64,000 nucleotides of DNA from Streptomyces sp. DT2A-34 (lineage in GTDB: Bacteria; Actinomycetota; Actinomycetes; Streptomycetales; Streptomycetaceae). A model generated the notes under the pieces. That model was not told the DNA's origin and did not search any database. It saw nothing but the letters and a program-made list of their open reading frames with translations. Position numbers and translations under genes: made by a program. The stretch lies in the NCBI RefSeq assembly GCF_030499515.1, contig NZ_JASTWJ010000001.1, positions 9,094,001 through 9,158,000 of the forward strand, read 5' to 3'. Positions 16,840 through 25,622 of the stretch are shown here, one piece after another (within the stretch, counting starts at the first letter, position 1; every line of letters begins with the position of its first letter).

Positions 16840-17556
16840 TCAGGGCGCCTCCCGCACCCGGAACCCGTCCGCGTCCCACGTCCCGAACAGCCGCGGCGCC
16901 AGCCAACCCGGCGCCGCGCCACGGAAGTCGGGGGGCGCGAGCGCCCCCGCACCCGCCGGCACGGCACCCAGCAGCGGCGCCCCCGCCACCTCCGGCAGAT
17001 CCGCGACATTGCAACGCGACGCCAGATCCGGTGCCGCGGGCCAGCTGCCGATCACCACGCCGAGCAGGTCCAGCCGTCGGCCGCGCAGTTCACGCGCCGT
17101 CAGCTCCGTCGTGTTCAGCGTGCCCAGGCCCGCCGACGCGACGACCAGGACCGGCGCCGCCATCAGCTCCGCCGCGTCCGCCAGCGTGCCGCCCGCCTCG
17201 TCGAAACGGACGAGCAGCCCGCCCGCCCCCTCCACCAGCACCAGATCGTGCTCGGCGGCCAGCTTGGCGGCGGCCTCGGCGATCTCGTGCGGACGGACCG
17301 GCGGGCGGCCCGCCCGGCGTGCGGCCGTCGCCGGCGCCAACGGCTCGGGATACCGGGCGACTTCCGCGATCGTCACGGCACCGGCGAGCCGCGCGACCTC
17401 CTCCGCGTCGCCGCGCTCGTCCGGCCGTACGCCCGTCTGCGCGGCCTTCAACACCGCCACCGACCGGCCCGCCGCCACCGCGGCCGCGGCGACCGCGGCC
17501 GTCGTGACCGTCTTGCCGACCTCCGTGCCCGTGCCCGTGATCACCAGTACCGGCAT
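16840..17556 (-). CDS. bioD: Dethiobiotin synthetase
   Basis: The product is 238 aa. BioD closes the ureido ring of dethiobiotin from DAPA, CO2 and ATP in the cytosol. The P-loop is GTGTEVGKT (about 8-16), followed by [11 protein letters not shown] with the catalytic Lys, and [15 protein letters not shown], the family's second nucleotide/substrate motif. It sits 1 base after bioA in the bioB-bioA-bioD unit. Length and motifs are standard. Confidence 0.95.
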   Translation of the reverse strand: MPVLVITGTGTEVGKTVTTAAVAAAAVAAGRSVAVLKAAQTGVRPDERGDAEEVARLAGAVTIAEVARYPEPLAPATAARRAGRPPVRPHEIAEAAAKLAAEHDLVLVEGAGGLLVRFDEAGGTLADAAELMAAPVLVVASAGLGTLNTTELTARELRGRRLDLLGVVIGSWPAAPDLASRCNVADLPEVAGAPLLGAVPAGAGALAPPDFRGAAPGWLAPRLFGTWDADGFRVREAP

Positions 17557-17557
17557 C

Positions 17558-18838
17558 TCAGCCCTCCCGCGCCGCCGCGCACACCGCGCGGGCGATCCGT
17601 GCCACGTCCACGTCACCGGTGACGTACGGCGGCATCGTGTAGACGAGGTCGCGGAACGGCCGCAGCCACACGCCCTCACGTACGGCGGCGGCGGTCGCCG
17701 CCTGCATGTCCACCTCGTGGTCCAGCTGGACGACCCCGATGGCGCCGAGGACCCGCACGTCCTTCACGCCCGGCATGTCCGCCGCGGGGGCCAGCCCCTC
17801 GCGCAGCCCCGCCTCGATCCGTTTGACCTCGGCCAACCAGTCCTGGCCGAGCAGCAGCTCGATCGAGGCGCAGGCGACCGCGGCCGCCAGCGGATTGCCC
17901 ATGAAGGTCGGGCCGTGCGCCAGCACCGGCACCTCGCCCCGCGAGATCCCGTCAGCCACCCGCGAGGTGCACAGGGTGGCGGCCATCGTCATATAACCGC
18001 CGGTCAGCGCCTTGCCCACGCACATCACGTCCGGCGTCACCGCCGCGTGGTCCGCCGCGAACAGCGCGCCCGTGCGCCCGAACCCGGTCGCGATCTCGTC
18101 GAACACCAGCAGCACGTCGTGCGCGTCGCACGCCTCCCGCAGCACCCGCAGATACGCGGGGGAGTGGAACCGCATCCCGCCCGCACCCTGCACCACCGGC
18201 TCGACGATCACCGCCGCCAGTTCGTCGGCGTGCCGCTCGATCAGCGACCGCAGCTGGTCGGCGTACGACTCCTCGTACTCGGCCGGCGGCGGGTCGGCGA
18301 ACACCTGGCGCTGGAGCACGCCGGTCCACAGCTCGTGCATCCCGCCCTCGGGGTCGCACACCGACATCGGCTGCCAGGTGTCGCCGTGGTAGCCGCCGCG
18401 CCAGGTCAGCAGCCGCTGCTTGCCGGGGCGGCCCAGCGAACGCCAGTACTGCAGGCACATCTTGACCGCGACCTCGACCGACACCGACCCGGAGTCGGCG
18501 AGGAAGACATGCTCCAGGCCCTCGGGTGACATGTCGACAAGGAGCTTCGCCAGGCGTACGGCGGGCTCGTGCGTGAGCCCGCCGAACATCACATGGCTCA
18601 TGCGCGACAGCTGCTCGCGCGCGGCCTCGTTGAGCACCGGGTGGTTGTAGCCGTGGATCGCCGACCACCAGGACGACATGCCGTCGACCAGCTCGCCCGA
18701 GCCGTCCGCCAACCTCAGCCGCACCCCGCCGGCCGACTCCACCACCAGCGGCTCGACGCGGCCGGGCATGGGGCCGTACGGGTGCCAGACGTGCCGCCGG
18801 TCGAGCTCCAGCAGCTCGGGCACGGTCAGGTCGGGCAT
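17558..18838 (-). CDS. bioA: Adenosylmethionine-8-amino-7-oxononanoate aminotransferase
   Basis: The product is 426 aa. BioA converts KAPA to DAPA using SAM as amino donor. It is a class III PLP aminotransferase: N-terminal [11 protein letters not shown] (substrate-site Trp-His-Pro-Tyr), [36 protein letters not shown] and the PLP lysine in [11 protein letters not shown]. The N-terminus has a duplicated MPDL; I chose the second ATG, which gives the conserved length. Starting at 18856 would overlap the bioB end by 8 bases, and either is possible. It lies between bioB and bioD. Confidence 0.94.
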   Translation of the reverse strand: MPDLTVPELLELDRRHVWHPYGPMPGRVEPLVVESAGGVRLRLADGSGELVDGMSSWWSAIHGYNHPVLNEAAREQLSRMSHVMFGGLTHEPAVRLAKLLVDMSPEGLEHVFLADSGSVSVEVAVKMCLQYWRSLGRPGKQRLLTWRGGYHGDTWQPMSVCDPEGGMHELWTGVLQRQVFADPPPAEYEESYADQLRSLIERHADELAAVIVEPVVQGAGGMRFHSPAYLRVLREACDAHDVLLVFDEIATGFGRTGALFAADHAAVTPDVMCVGKALTGGYMTMAATLCTSRVADGISRGEVPVLAHGPTFMGNPLAAAVACASIELLLGQDWLAEVKRIEAGLREGLAPAADMPGVKDVRVLGAIGVVQLDHEVDMQAATAAAVREGVWLRPFRDLVYTMPPYVTGDVDVARIARAVCAAAREG

Positions 18839-18848
18839 GGGGCGCAGG

Positions 18849-20045
18849 TCAGGCATTGGGCGCGAGGTCCGTTCCGGCGCCCCGGCGGCGTACGGCGACC
18901 AGGTCGGTGCGCGCTTCGGTGGCACCCGGCGCGGCAGCGGCCGTACCGCACACACTGCCACCCTCGTGCGACCCGCACCCGGCGCTCTCCTGGGACTCGC
19001 AGCCCGCGCTCTCGTGCGAGCCGCACCCGCCCCCGGCCGCAGCCCGGTGCTCCGGCAGCGTCACCTGGTGGGCGCCCTCCACCTCGAACCCGGCGTCCGC
19101 GATCATCTCCAGGTCGGCCTTGCCCGCCTGGCCCTCGCTGGTGAGGTAGTCGCCGAGGAAGATCGAGTTGGCCAGGTGCAGGGCGAGCGGCTGCATCGAG
19201 CGCAGATGTACCTCGCGGCCGCCCGCGATGCGCACCTCGACGTCCGGGCACACGAACCGCACCATCGCCAGGATCCGCAGACAGCGCTGCGGGGTGAGGT
19301 TCCACTCCTTGGCCAGCGGGGTGCCCTCGAACGGGATCAGGAAGTTGACCGGCACCGAGTCGGGGTCCAGCTCACGCAGCGAGTAGACGACGTCGACCAG
19401 GTCCTCGTCGGACTCGCCCATGCCCGCGATCAGCCCCGAGCAGGCCGACAGACCGGCCGCGTGCGCCTTCTGCACGGTTTCGACACGGTCGGCGTACGTG
19501 TGCGTGGTCGTGATGTCCCCGTACGTGGACTCCGAGGTGTTCAGGTTGTGGTTGTACGCGTCCGCGCCCGCCTCGCGCAGTCGCTCCGCCTGGCCGTCGG
19601 ACAGCAGACCGAGACAGGCGCACACCTCGACGCCCTCGTTCTGGTCCTTGATCGCCTTGATGGTGTCGGAGACCCGGTCCACGTCACGGTCGGTCGGGCC
19701 GCGCCCGGACGCCACCAGACAGACCCGCTTGGCGCCACCCGCCAAACCGGCGGCGGCGGCCTGCGAGGCCTCGTCCGGCTTGAGCCAGGTGTACTTGAGG
19801 ATGCCGGCGGTGGAGCCGAGCCGCTGGGAACAGTAGGAGCAGTCCTCCGGGCACAGGCCCGACTTGAGGTTGACGAGATAGTTGAGTTTCACCCGTCGGC
19901 CGAACCACTGCCGGCGTACCTTGCCGGCCGCGGCCACCACATCGAGCAGGTCGTCGTCGGAAGTGGCGAGGACGGCCAAGGCTTCCTCGCGGGTCGGCAG
20001 CTCGCGCCGAAGCCCCTTGTCCACCAGCGTGTTCAGCAGATCCAT
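18849..20045 (-). CDS. bioB: Biotin synthase with Cys-rich C-terminal tail
   Basis: The product is 398 aa. BioB inserts sulfur into dethiobiotin by radical SAM chemistry. The SAM-cluster motif is CPEDCSYC (Cys65, Cys69, Cys72). [20 protein letters not shown] and [11 protein letters not shown] match the barrel. The enzyme core ends at about residue 330; a tail of about 68 residues follows with four Cys (341, 349, 357, 366) in repeats of ESAGC and GSHE, then a low-complexity end. E. coli BioB (346 aa) has no such extension. The ATG at 20045 was chosen from the conserved [12 protein letters not shown] start. It is divergent from bioF. Confidence 0.95.
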   Translation of the reverse strand: MDLLNTLVDKGLRRELPTREEALAVLATSDDDLLDVVAAAGKVRRQWFGRRVKLNYLVNLKSGLCPEDCSYCSQRLGSTAGILKYTWLKPDEASQAAAAGLAGGAKRVCLVASGRGPTDRDVDRVSDTIKAIKDQNEGVEVCACLGLLSDGQAERLREAGADAYNHNLNTSESTYGDITTTHTYADRVETVQKAHAAGLSACSGLIAGMGESDEDLVDVVYSLRELDPDSVPVNFLIPFEGTPLAKEWNLTPQRCLRILAMVRFVCPDVEVRIAGGREVHLRSMQPLALHLANSIFLGDYLTSEGQAGKADLEMIADAGFEVEGAHQVTLPEHRAAAGGGCGSHESAGCESQESAGCGSHEGGSVCGTAAAAPGATEARTDLVAVRRRGAGTDLAPNA

Positions 20046-20113
20046 GGGAGCTGATCCTGACGTACGGAGGGGCTCCGAGCCAAGGAGACTTCGGACAACC
20101 CTGTCACTTCGAT

Positions 20114-20131
20114 GTGTGGGTATTGCCACAC
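20114..20131. promoter_or_regulatory. Inverted repeat in the bioB/bioF divergent promoter region
   Basis: GTGTGG, spacer GTATTG, CCACAC: a perfect 6-6-6 inverted repeat about 60-80 bases from both bio start codons. A shared biotin-pathway regulator (for example a BioQ- or BirA-like protein) could bind here, but I do not recognise the known consensus of either. Confidence 0.45.
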
Positions 20132-20191
20132 CGTGGGTGGCCGACCGTGCGACTAGTGTCTGTGCACTGCCTACAAAAGCCCGGAGGAGCC

Positions 20192-21319
20192 ATGGCGTTC
20201 GGCTGGATCGACGAGCAGGCGGAGCTGCGCCGCCGCGCCGGACTCGTACGGACCCTGCGCCCGCGCCCCGCCGACTCGCCGCTCCTCGACCTCGCGAGCA
20301 ACGACTACCTGGGGCTGGCCCACCACCCCGAGGTCACCGAGGGCGCGGCGCGGGCCGCCCGGACGTGGGGCGGCGGTGCGACCGGTTCCCGGCTCGTCAC
20401 GGGCACGACCGAGCTGCACACCGAGCTGGAGCGCGAGCTGGCCGACTTCTGCGGCTTCGAGGCGGCGCTGGTCTTCTCGTCCGGCTACGCGGCCAACCTC
20501 GCCGCGGTCACGGCGCTGGCGCCGCACGGCTCGCTGATCGTCTCCGACGCGGGGAACCATGCCTCGCTGATCGACGGCTGCCGGCTGGCGCGCGGCACCA
20601 CACAGGTCGTCGCGCACGCCGAACCGGACGCCGTGCGCACGGCGCTCCAGACGCACGACGGGCCCGCCGTCGTCGTGTCGGACACCGTCTTCTCGGTCGA
20701 CGGCGACGCCGCCCCGCTGGGCGGGCTCGCCGAGGCGAGCCGGGAACACGGCGCGGGACTGGTCGTCGACGACGCCCACGGCCTCGGCGTGCTCGGCGAC
20801 GGCGGCCGCGGCGCCCCGCACGCGGCGGGACTCGCGGGCGCCGACGACGTCGTCGTGACGGTCACGCTGTCCAAGTCGCTCGGCAGCCAGGGCGGAGCCG
20901 TCCTCGGCCCCGCCCGGGTGATCGACCACCTGGTCAACGCGGCCCGGACGTTCATCTTCGACACGGGCCTCGCCCCCGCGGCGGCGGGCGCGGCCCTGGC
21001 GGCACTGAGACTGCTGCGCCGCGAGCCGGAGCGTGCGGCGCGGGCACGCACGGTCGCGAACGAACTGCACACCCGGCTGACGGCCGCGGGCCTGCAAGCC
21101 GTACGTCCGGACGCCGCCGTGGTCTCCGTGCGCGCGCCGTCCCCCGAAGAGGCCGTGTCCTGGGCCGCCGAGTGCCGTGCGGCGGGCCTCGCGGTGGGCT
21201 GCTTCCGTCCTCCTTCCGTCCCCGACGGCATCTCGCGGCTGAGGCTGACCGCCCGCGCGGACCTCTCCGAGGGGCAGATCGAACGCGCGGTACGGGTCAT
21301 CGACGAGACACGACCATGA
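20192..21319 (+). CDS. bioF: 8-amino-7-oxononanoate synthase
   Basis: The product is 375 aa. BioF condenses pimeloyl-ACP or pimeloyl-CoA with L-alanine to give KAPA, the first committed ring-assembly step. It is an alpha-oxoamine synthase: [43 protein letters not shown] (PLP-contacting Asp and His) and the PLP lysine in [22 protein letters not shown] ribosome binding site is 4 bases upstream of the ATG. Divergent from bioB-bioA-bioD; together they give the full late biotin pathway. No BioC/BioH or BioI genes are nearby. Confidence 0.95.
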   Translation: MAFGWIDEQAELRRRAGLVRTLRPRPADSPLLDLASNDYLGLAHHPEVTEGAARAARTWGGGATGSRLVTGTTELHTELERELADFCGFEAALVFSSGYAANLAAVTALAPHGSLIVSDAGNHASLIDGCRLARGTTQVVAHAEPDAVRTALQTHDGPAVVVSDTVFSVDGDAAPLGGLAEASREHGAGLVVDDAHGLGVLGDGGRGAPHAAGLAGADDVVVTVTLSKSLGSQGGAVLGPARVIDHLVNAARTFIFDTGLAPAAAGAALAALRLLRREPERAARARTVANELHTRLTAAGLQAVRPDAAVVSVRAPSPEEAVSWAAECRAAGLAVGCFRPPSVPDGISRLRLTARADLSEGQIERAVRVIDETRP

Positions 21320-21403
21320 GTCGGCGTGACACGGCCCTGCCGCCGCACCTGGCGTAACTGATCAGAGTTGGTCAGACCTGATCGGAATGGTCAGGGTGAA
21401 TGG

Positions 21404-21631
21404 TCAGGACTGGAACGCGGTCGTGAAGCCCGCCCAGCTCTCGGGGGAGAAGAGCAGCGCGGGTCCGGCCGGGTCCTTGGAGTCGCGCACGGCGAGCAGT
21501 CCGGTCCAGGGACCGGAGTGCGGCCGTGCCGTCTCGACGCAGTTGTTCGCTCCCGTGCTGTAGCTGCTGCGCAGCCATCGCGCGCCGAGCAGATCGGTAC
21601 TTGAAGTCACGTTCCGAGGCAGTGCGGTCAT
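21404..21631 (-). CDS. DUF397-family small protein
   Basis: The product is 75 aa. ARWLRSSYSTGANNCVETA and GLLAVRDSKDPAGPALLFSPESWAGFTTAF are the hallmark DUF397 signatures (W-x-K/R-S-S-Y-S, N-C-V-E, VRDSK, F-x-P-x-x-W). In Streptomyces, DUF397 proteins are encoded beside XRE regulators with DUF5753, forming WhiJ-type developmental modules in which the small protein antagonises the regulator. It is 9 bases downstream of the XRE gene, on the same strand. It ends convergent with bioF. Confidence 0.9.
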   Translation of the reverse strand: MTALPRNVTSSTDLLGARWLRSSYSTGANNCVETARPHSGPWTGLLAVRDSKDPAGPALLFSPESWAGFTTAFQS

Positions 21632-21640
21632 GGTGCCTCC

Positions 21641-22519
21641 TTACGCGCCGCCAGCAAGCGCGGCGATGTAATCCAACGATTCCTCGGGCGAAAGGGCGTG
21701 GATCCGAAGGGTGTTGAAGGCCTCCGTGTAGGCCTGGAGGTCTTCTTTCCGTTCGAGGTAGAGGCTACTCGTCAAGTGGTCGAGAACAACCACATCCAGA
21801 TCAGAAGTGCGCGAAAATGAGAAGATAACGAAAGGTCCGGTGATGCCGATGTGCTCCCCGGCCGCGAACGGCAGGACCTGCAGCCGGACTTGGGGCAGTC
21901 GCGCCGCCTCCACCAGCCGCCTCAGCTGCCGCGCCATCACCTCGGGCCCGCCGATCTCCCGGCGCAACACCGCCTCGTCGAGCACCGCGCTCAGGCGCAA
22001 CGGCGGATCGCCGTGCAGCACGTCCTGCCTGGCCAGACGGACCGCGACCAGCGCGTCGAGCCGTTCGTCGGCGGCGCCGGGTTCGTCGGCGAGTCCGCCC
22101 ACCGCGGCCCGGGTCACCGCCCGGGCGTACTCCGGCGTCTGAAGCAGCCCGGGCACCACGGACGTCTCCAGCGTGCGCATCGCACTCGCCTGGGACTCCA
22201 GGCTGATGAAGTCCCGGTACGTCGGCGGCAGCACTCCGCGGTACGCGTGCCACCAGTGATGCCGCCCGCCACCCTCGTCCGATCCCGCCAACACCAGGAG
22301 CAACTCCCGCAGTTGGGAGTCCTGTACGCCGTAGGTGTCGAGCAGTAACCGCACATCGGCCGGTTTCACCCCGCTGGCGCCGGTCTCGATCCGGCTCACC
22401 TTGGACTGGTGCCAGCCCACCAGCCGGGCCGCCTCACCACTGGTGAGCCCGGCCCCGGTGCGCAACGCACGCAGTTCCGCGCCCAGTTTCCGGCGGCGCA
22501 CCGCGGGACCGTGCTGCAT
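21641..22519 (-). CDS. XRE-family regulator with DUF5753 (WhiJ-like)
   Basis: The product is 292 aa. Residues about 10-65 form a helix-turn-helix (ELRALRTGAGLTSGEAARLVGWHQSKVSRIETG). The rest is DUF5753: ETSVVPGLLQTPEYARAV, RQDVL, VLDEAVLRREIGG, LQVLPFAAGEHIG and HLTSSLYLERKEDLQAYTEAF. These regulators control development and antibiotic production. The ATG at 22519 is used because AAGGAG lies 6 bases upstream; a TTG two codons earlier is unlikely. It pairs with the DUF397 gene and is divergent from an anti-sigma-type ATPase gene, a recurring three-gene set. Confidence 0.92.
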   Translation of the reverse strand: MQHGPAVRRRKLGAELRALRTGAGLTSGEAARLVGWHQSKVSRIETGASGVKPADVRLLLDTYGVQDSQLRELLLVLAGSDEGGGRHHWWHAYRGVLPPTYRDFISLESQASAMRTLETSVVPGLLQTPEYARAVTRAAVGGLADEPGAADERLDALVAVRLARQDVLHGDPPLRLSAVLDEAVLRREIGGPEVMARQLRRLVEAARLPQVRLQVLPFAAGEHIGITGPFVIFSFSRTSDLDVVVLDHLTSSLYLERKEDLQAYTEAFNTLRIHALSPEESLDYIAALAGGA

Positions 22520-22590
22520 GGGCAACTCCTTACTCCAACCGAGCCGCCCAAATACGGTCTGCCGTCGCAGAGTTCACCGCTTCGAGCGAC

Positions 22591-22606
22591 AGATATATGC
22601 ATATCT
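22591..22606. promoter_or_regulatory. AT-rich near-palindrome between the XRE and ATPase genes
   Basis: AGATATATGCATATCT contains the perfect 10-bp palindrome ATATGCATAT (22595-22604). It is strikingly AT-rich for this genome and lies in the 213-base divergent region, about 75 bases before the XRE start codon. A binding site for the XRE protein is likely but unproven. Confidence 0.5.
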
Positions 22607-22732
22607 TGGTGGATCGGCACCCTGACGGCCCTGGTAATGGCAGTCTGGCGACGAAGCACCAGTCCGGGACCGTACTCGAACCATCCGCTCCGTGTCGGAC
22701 TGCGGTCCCGTTGGGAAAGGGACGACGTCGCC

Positions 22733-23191
22733 ATGGCAGATCACCTGGAAGCATCCGTCACTCTGCCGAGCGATCCCGCCTCGGTCTCCGCGGCCCGGTC
22801 CTACGTGGTCACCACTCTCGCCGAGTGGGGACTGCCACCGGACACGGAGGTGGCCGACACCATCCGTCTGATCGTCTCCGAACTCACCACCAACGCCGTA
22901 CAGCACACCCTCGGACAGTCACCCACCTTCACGGTGGACCTCGAACTCGACCGTGACGAACACCTGCGTATCGGGGTCACCGACAGCCACCCGCGCTTCC
23001 CCAAGCGGCTGCCGGCCGCCGTCCAGCAGGACAACGGCCGCGGCCTGGTCATCATCCGCTGGCTGACCGCGGAGTGCGGGGGCAAGCTGAGAGTGCGGCC
23101 CACGCGCGAGGGCGGCAAGACCGTCTCCATCGAACTGCCCTGGACGGCGGCCGCGGAGCCGGTGCCGGCCGCGGGACAGCAAGAGCCGTAA
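22733..23191 (+). CDS. Anti-sigma-type ATP-binding protein (HATPase_c, RsbW-like)
   Basis: The product is 152 aa. The GHKL fold is visible: N box IVSELTTNAVQHT (Glu and Asn for Mg-ATP), G1 IGVTDSHPR (Asp replaced context D-S-H-P), G2 NGRGLVIIRWLTAECGG and C-terminal GKTVSIELPW. This group comprises small serine kinases that act on anti-anti-sigma factors or, in the WhiJ-type clusters, alongside XRE/DUF397 pairs. It is divergent from the XRE gene and ends 3 bases before the convergent LysR stop. Confidence 0.9.
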   Translation: MADHLEASVTLPSDPASVSAARSYVVTTLAEWGLPPDTEVADTIRLIVSELTTNAVQHTLGQSPTFTVDLELDRDEHLRIGVTDSHPRFPKRLPAAVQQDNGRGLVIIRWLTAECGGKLRVRPTREGGKTVSIELPWTAAAEPVPAAGQQEP

Positions 23192-23194
23192 CCC

Positions 23195-24118
23195 TCAGGG
23201 CTGCTGCGATTGCCCGGCCCGTCCGAACGTGCCGCGCAGCAGCGCCCGGAAGGCGTCCGCGGCGGGAGCCGCCTCGTCACTCCGGAAGGCGACCGAGACC
23301 GTACGGCGCAGCTCGCCGCCCTCCAACGCCCGTACCCCCACCGGAGTGACCGACGTGCGCGCCACCATCTCCGGTACGACCGCGACCCCGAGCCCCGCAC
23401 TGGCCAGCGCGCACACCAGGAGGTACCCAGGCGTCGGGACCAGGACCGAGGGCGTGGCCCCGACGCGGGCCAGCACCGTCTCGACGCCCCGCCGGGCCGG
23501 AGCGTCCGGCGCCATGCTGATCAGCGGCTGCCCCGCGAGCTCGGTCAGCGGCAGCCGTGCGGCCCCGCTGGTGAGGGCGTGGCCCGGAGCGGACACCAGG
23601 ACCAGCTCCTCGACGAGGATCGGCTCGATGCCGACGGAGGACGGGAGCGGGACCGGGTCGCCGGGTGTGTAGGTGTGCGTCAGCGCCAGATCGACCTCGC
23701 CGGCCGCGACGGCGGCGACACCGGCCGACGGCTCGTAGTCGGCGACCGTCAGCTCCACGTCCGGATGCGCCCGGCGGAACGCGCTGAGGGCCGGCGGCAG
23801 CAGATGGATGCCCGCGGTCTGGAACGTGCCGAGCCGGAGGGTGCCGCCCGTCAGGCCGGTCAGCCGGGCCAGTTCATGCCGGGCCCGGTCGAGTTCGTCG
23901 AGCACCCGCCGAGCCCGGGCCACCAGCAACTCGCCCGCACCGGTCAGCCGCGCCCCGCGGTGGTGCCGCACCAGAAGGGCGGTGCCCGTCTCGCGCTCCA
24001 GCTTGGCCAGCTGCTGGGAGAGCGCGGGCGTGGTGTAGCCCAGCCGCTCGGCGGCCCGGGTGATCGAGCCCGCCTCGGCGACCGCCACCAGGGCGGCGAG
24101 GCGGGTCGGGTCGTACAT
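23195..24118 (-). CDS. LysR-family transcriptional regulator
   Basis: The product is 307 aa. The N-terminal winged HTH is DPTRLAALVAVAEAGSITRAAERLGYTTPALSQQLAKLERETG, and residues about 90-300 form the effector-binding domain (GTLRLGTFQTAGIHLLPPAL, DLALTHTYTPGD). It is divergent from a LysE-type exporter gene, which it probably controls; the effector is perhaps an amino acid. The ATG at 24118 matches the family N-terminus (MYDPTRLAAL). Confidence 0.93.
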   Translation of the reverse strand: MYDPTRLAALVAVAEAGSITRAAERLGYTTPALSQQLAKLERETGTALLVRHHRGARLTGAGELLVARARRVLDELDRARHELARLTGLTGGTLRLGTFQTAGIHLLPPALSAFRRAHPDVELTVADYEPSAGVAAVAAGEVDLALTHTYTPGDPVPLPSSVGIEPILVEELVLVSAPGHALTSGAARLPLTELAGQPLISMAPDAPARRGVETVLARVGATPSVLVPTPGYLLVCALASAGLGVAVVPEMVARTSVTPVGVRALEGGELRRTVSVAFRSDEAAPAADAFRALLRGTFGRAGQSQQP

Positions 24119-24158
24119 GCTGGGTCCCTTTCGAGCGTGGCGCCGACGGTGACTGTCC

Positions 24159-24180
24159 AAAGCACTGCCTAAAGCACTGC
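24159..24180. promoter_or_regulatory. 12-base-period direct repeat in the LysR/LysE divergent region
   Basis: AAAGCACTGC occurs at 24159-24168 and 24171-24180, followed by AT-richer sequence (GAATATTCGAAATA). It lies between the divergent lysR-type and lysE-type genes, where an LTTR regulator would be expected to bind. I do not see a clean T-N11-A palindrome. Confidence 0.45.
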
Positions 24181-24242
24181 TTAAGGAATACCCAGAATAT
24201 TCGAAATACCTGCTGAAGGCCCCGGCGCGGCAGGCTGGCCGC

Positions 24243-24857
24243 ATGGACGCTCAGCTCATCGCCTTCACCGGGGTCTCCGCCGGCCTGGTCGCCATGCCCG
24301 GGGCCGATTTCACCGTCGTCGTACGCAACGCCCTCGTCTCCCGCCGGGCGGGCATCGCCTGTGCGCTCGGGATCGGGGCCGGGCTGCTGGTCCATGTGAC
24401 GCTGGCGGTGGTGGGAGTCGCCGCGGTCCTGGCCGCCGTACCGGCGTTGTTGCGCGCGCTCCAGGTGGTGGGCGGCGTCTATGTGCTGTATCTGGGTGTC
24501 CAGACGCTGCGGCAGCGGCACACGCAAGGGGAGGCCGCGCGGGAGGATTCCACCACGCGACCGCTGCGGCAGGGCTTCGTCACCAACGCCCTCAATCCGA
24601 AGGCGTCGCTCACGTTCCTCAGCGTGCTGCCGCAGTTCGTGCCCGCGGGCGCCCCGGCGCTGCCCCGGACGCTGCTGCTCGCGCTGATCGTGGTCGCGAT
24701 CGCGCTCGTCTGGTTCCAGGTCGTCGCCCTGCTGGTGGACCGGCTCGGCAGGTGGCTGCGCCGGCCGCGCGTCGCACGGGCGGTCACGACCGTCACCGGC
24801 GCCGCGCTGACGGCCTTCGGCGTGGCACTCCTCGCCGGGCCGCTGGTGGACGTCTGA
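24243..24857 (+). CDS. LysE/RhtB-family amino acid exporter
   Basis: The product is 204 aa with about six hydrophobic segments. The N-terminal AFTGVSAGLVAMPGADFTVVVRNALVSRRAG is the RhtB/LysE signature, and GFVTNALNPKASLTFLSVLPQFV in the middle is the other conserved stretch (NPK). The family exports amino acids and related compounds across the inner membrane. It is divergent from a LysR gene and 84 bases before a convergent peptidase gene with a terminator hairpin between. Confidence 0.92.
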   Translation: MDAQLIAFTGVSAGLVAMPGADFTVVVRNALVSRRAGIACALGIGAGLLVHVTLAVVGVAAVLAAVPALLRALQVVGGVYVLYLGVQTLRQRHTQGEAAREDSTTRPLRQGFVTNALNPKASLTFLSVLPQFVPAGAPALPRTLLLALIVVAIALVWFQVVALLVDRLGRWLRRPRVARAVTTVTGAALTAFGVALLAGPLVDV

Positions 24858-24895
24858 CGCCCTTTCCGGGGGCTGGCCCTCAGTCCGGTGTCCCG

Positions 24896-24933
24896 GGGCG
24901 GTGACAGCGCGTCAGGCTGCCGTCACCGCCCCC
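24896..24933. terminator. Bidirectional terminator hairpin
   Basis: An 11-bp perfect stem, GGGGCGGTGAC with GTCACCGCCCC (24896-24906 and 24923-24933), extended by flanking C/G runs. It separates the convergent exporter and NlpC/P60 genes. Confidence 0.7.
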
Positions 24934-24941
24934 GGGGAGGG

Positions 24942-25415
24942 TCACTTGACCCGGCCGTACCAGACGCTCCTGGTCCAGATCTTCTGCAGCCGCACGACGT
25001 CCCCGCTCTTGGGGGAGTGCCAGATCTTCCCCTTCCCGGCGTAGATGCCGACGTGGTAGACGTTCGACCCCGAGTGGAAGAACACCAGGTCTCCGGCCTT
25101 GCGGTTGCCGGCGGAGATGTGGCGGGTCTTGTTGTACTGCTGGGCCGCCGTACGAGGCAGCTTCTTGCCGGCCTTCTTGTACGAGTACAGCGTGAGCCCG
25201 GAGCAGTCGAACCTGTGCGGACCTGTGGCGCCCCACTTGTACGGTGAGCCCTTTTTGGAGGCCGCGATCTGAAGTGCCTTGGTCGCCGGTGTGGCGGCTT
25301 CGGCCTCTGAGGCGAAGCCGGGCGCCACGATCGAGCCGCCCACTGCGGCGATGGTGAGAGCCGAGGCCGTACCGGCTCGGGCCATGAGCGACGGGACACG
25401 ATTGAGCGCAGTCAT
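24942..25415 (-). CDS. Secreted NlpC/P60 (C40) peptidoglycan hydrolase
   Basis: The product is 157 aa. Residues 1-40 are a signal peptide (MTALNRVPSLMARAG, hydrophobic core, EAEA). The NlpC/P60 domain fills the rest: SKKGSPYKWGATGPHRFDCSGLTLYSY (catalytic Cys), GDLVFFHSGSNVYHVGIYAG (catalytic His) and IWHSPKSGDVVRL (third polar residue His). It would cleave D-Glu-diaminopimelate bonds during wall remodelling. The upstream leader is a c-di-AMP riboswitch, typical of Streptomyces hydrolase genes. The length is short: no extra binding domains are present. Confidence 0.93.
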   Translation of the reverse strand: MTALNRVPSLMARAGTASALTIAAVGGSIVAPGFASEAEAATPATKALQIAASKKGSPYKWGATGPHRFDCSGLTLYSYKKAGKKLPRTAAQQYNKTRHISAGNRKAGDLVFFHSGSNVYHVGIYAGKGKIWHSPKSGDVVRLQKIWTRSVWYGRVK

Positions 25416-25427
25416 GCGCAACCCTTC

Positions 25428-25622
25428 GTCAGCCGCCTGTGAAGGATGACCTGTCGGATTCGGGCTGGCGAAGTTGCCCGGCCGCGTTGCCGCGGCTTCA
25501 CCCCAAGGGTTGCTCGGATCGAACGAACGTCCGCTCCGGCGACCCGTCTTGCTCGGGTCCTCCACTCCTGCCGATCCACTCCTGTCGACCGGTCATCCGG
25601 GCGGCGGCAGGACTCGGCGTCC
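25428..25622 (-). ncRNA. Cyclic di-AMP (ydaO/yuaA) riboswitch
   Basis: The leader of the NlpC/P60 gene shows conserved ydaO blocks in order: GCCGAGTCCTGCC near 25620, a CCGGATGACCGGTCGACAGG stretch, GGGTCGCCGGAGCGG, GGGGTGAAGCCGCGG, then GCCCGAATCCGACAGG followed by ATCCTTCACAGGCGGCTGA. In streptomycetes this class precedes cell-wall hydrolase genes and c-di-AMP turns expression off. The P-loop-like CCGACAG segment continues as GTCATCC in place of the usual CTAACC, a local deviation. Ends are approximate. Confidence 0.9.
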
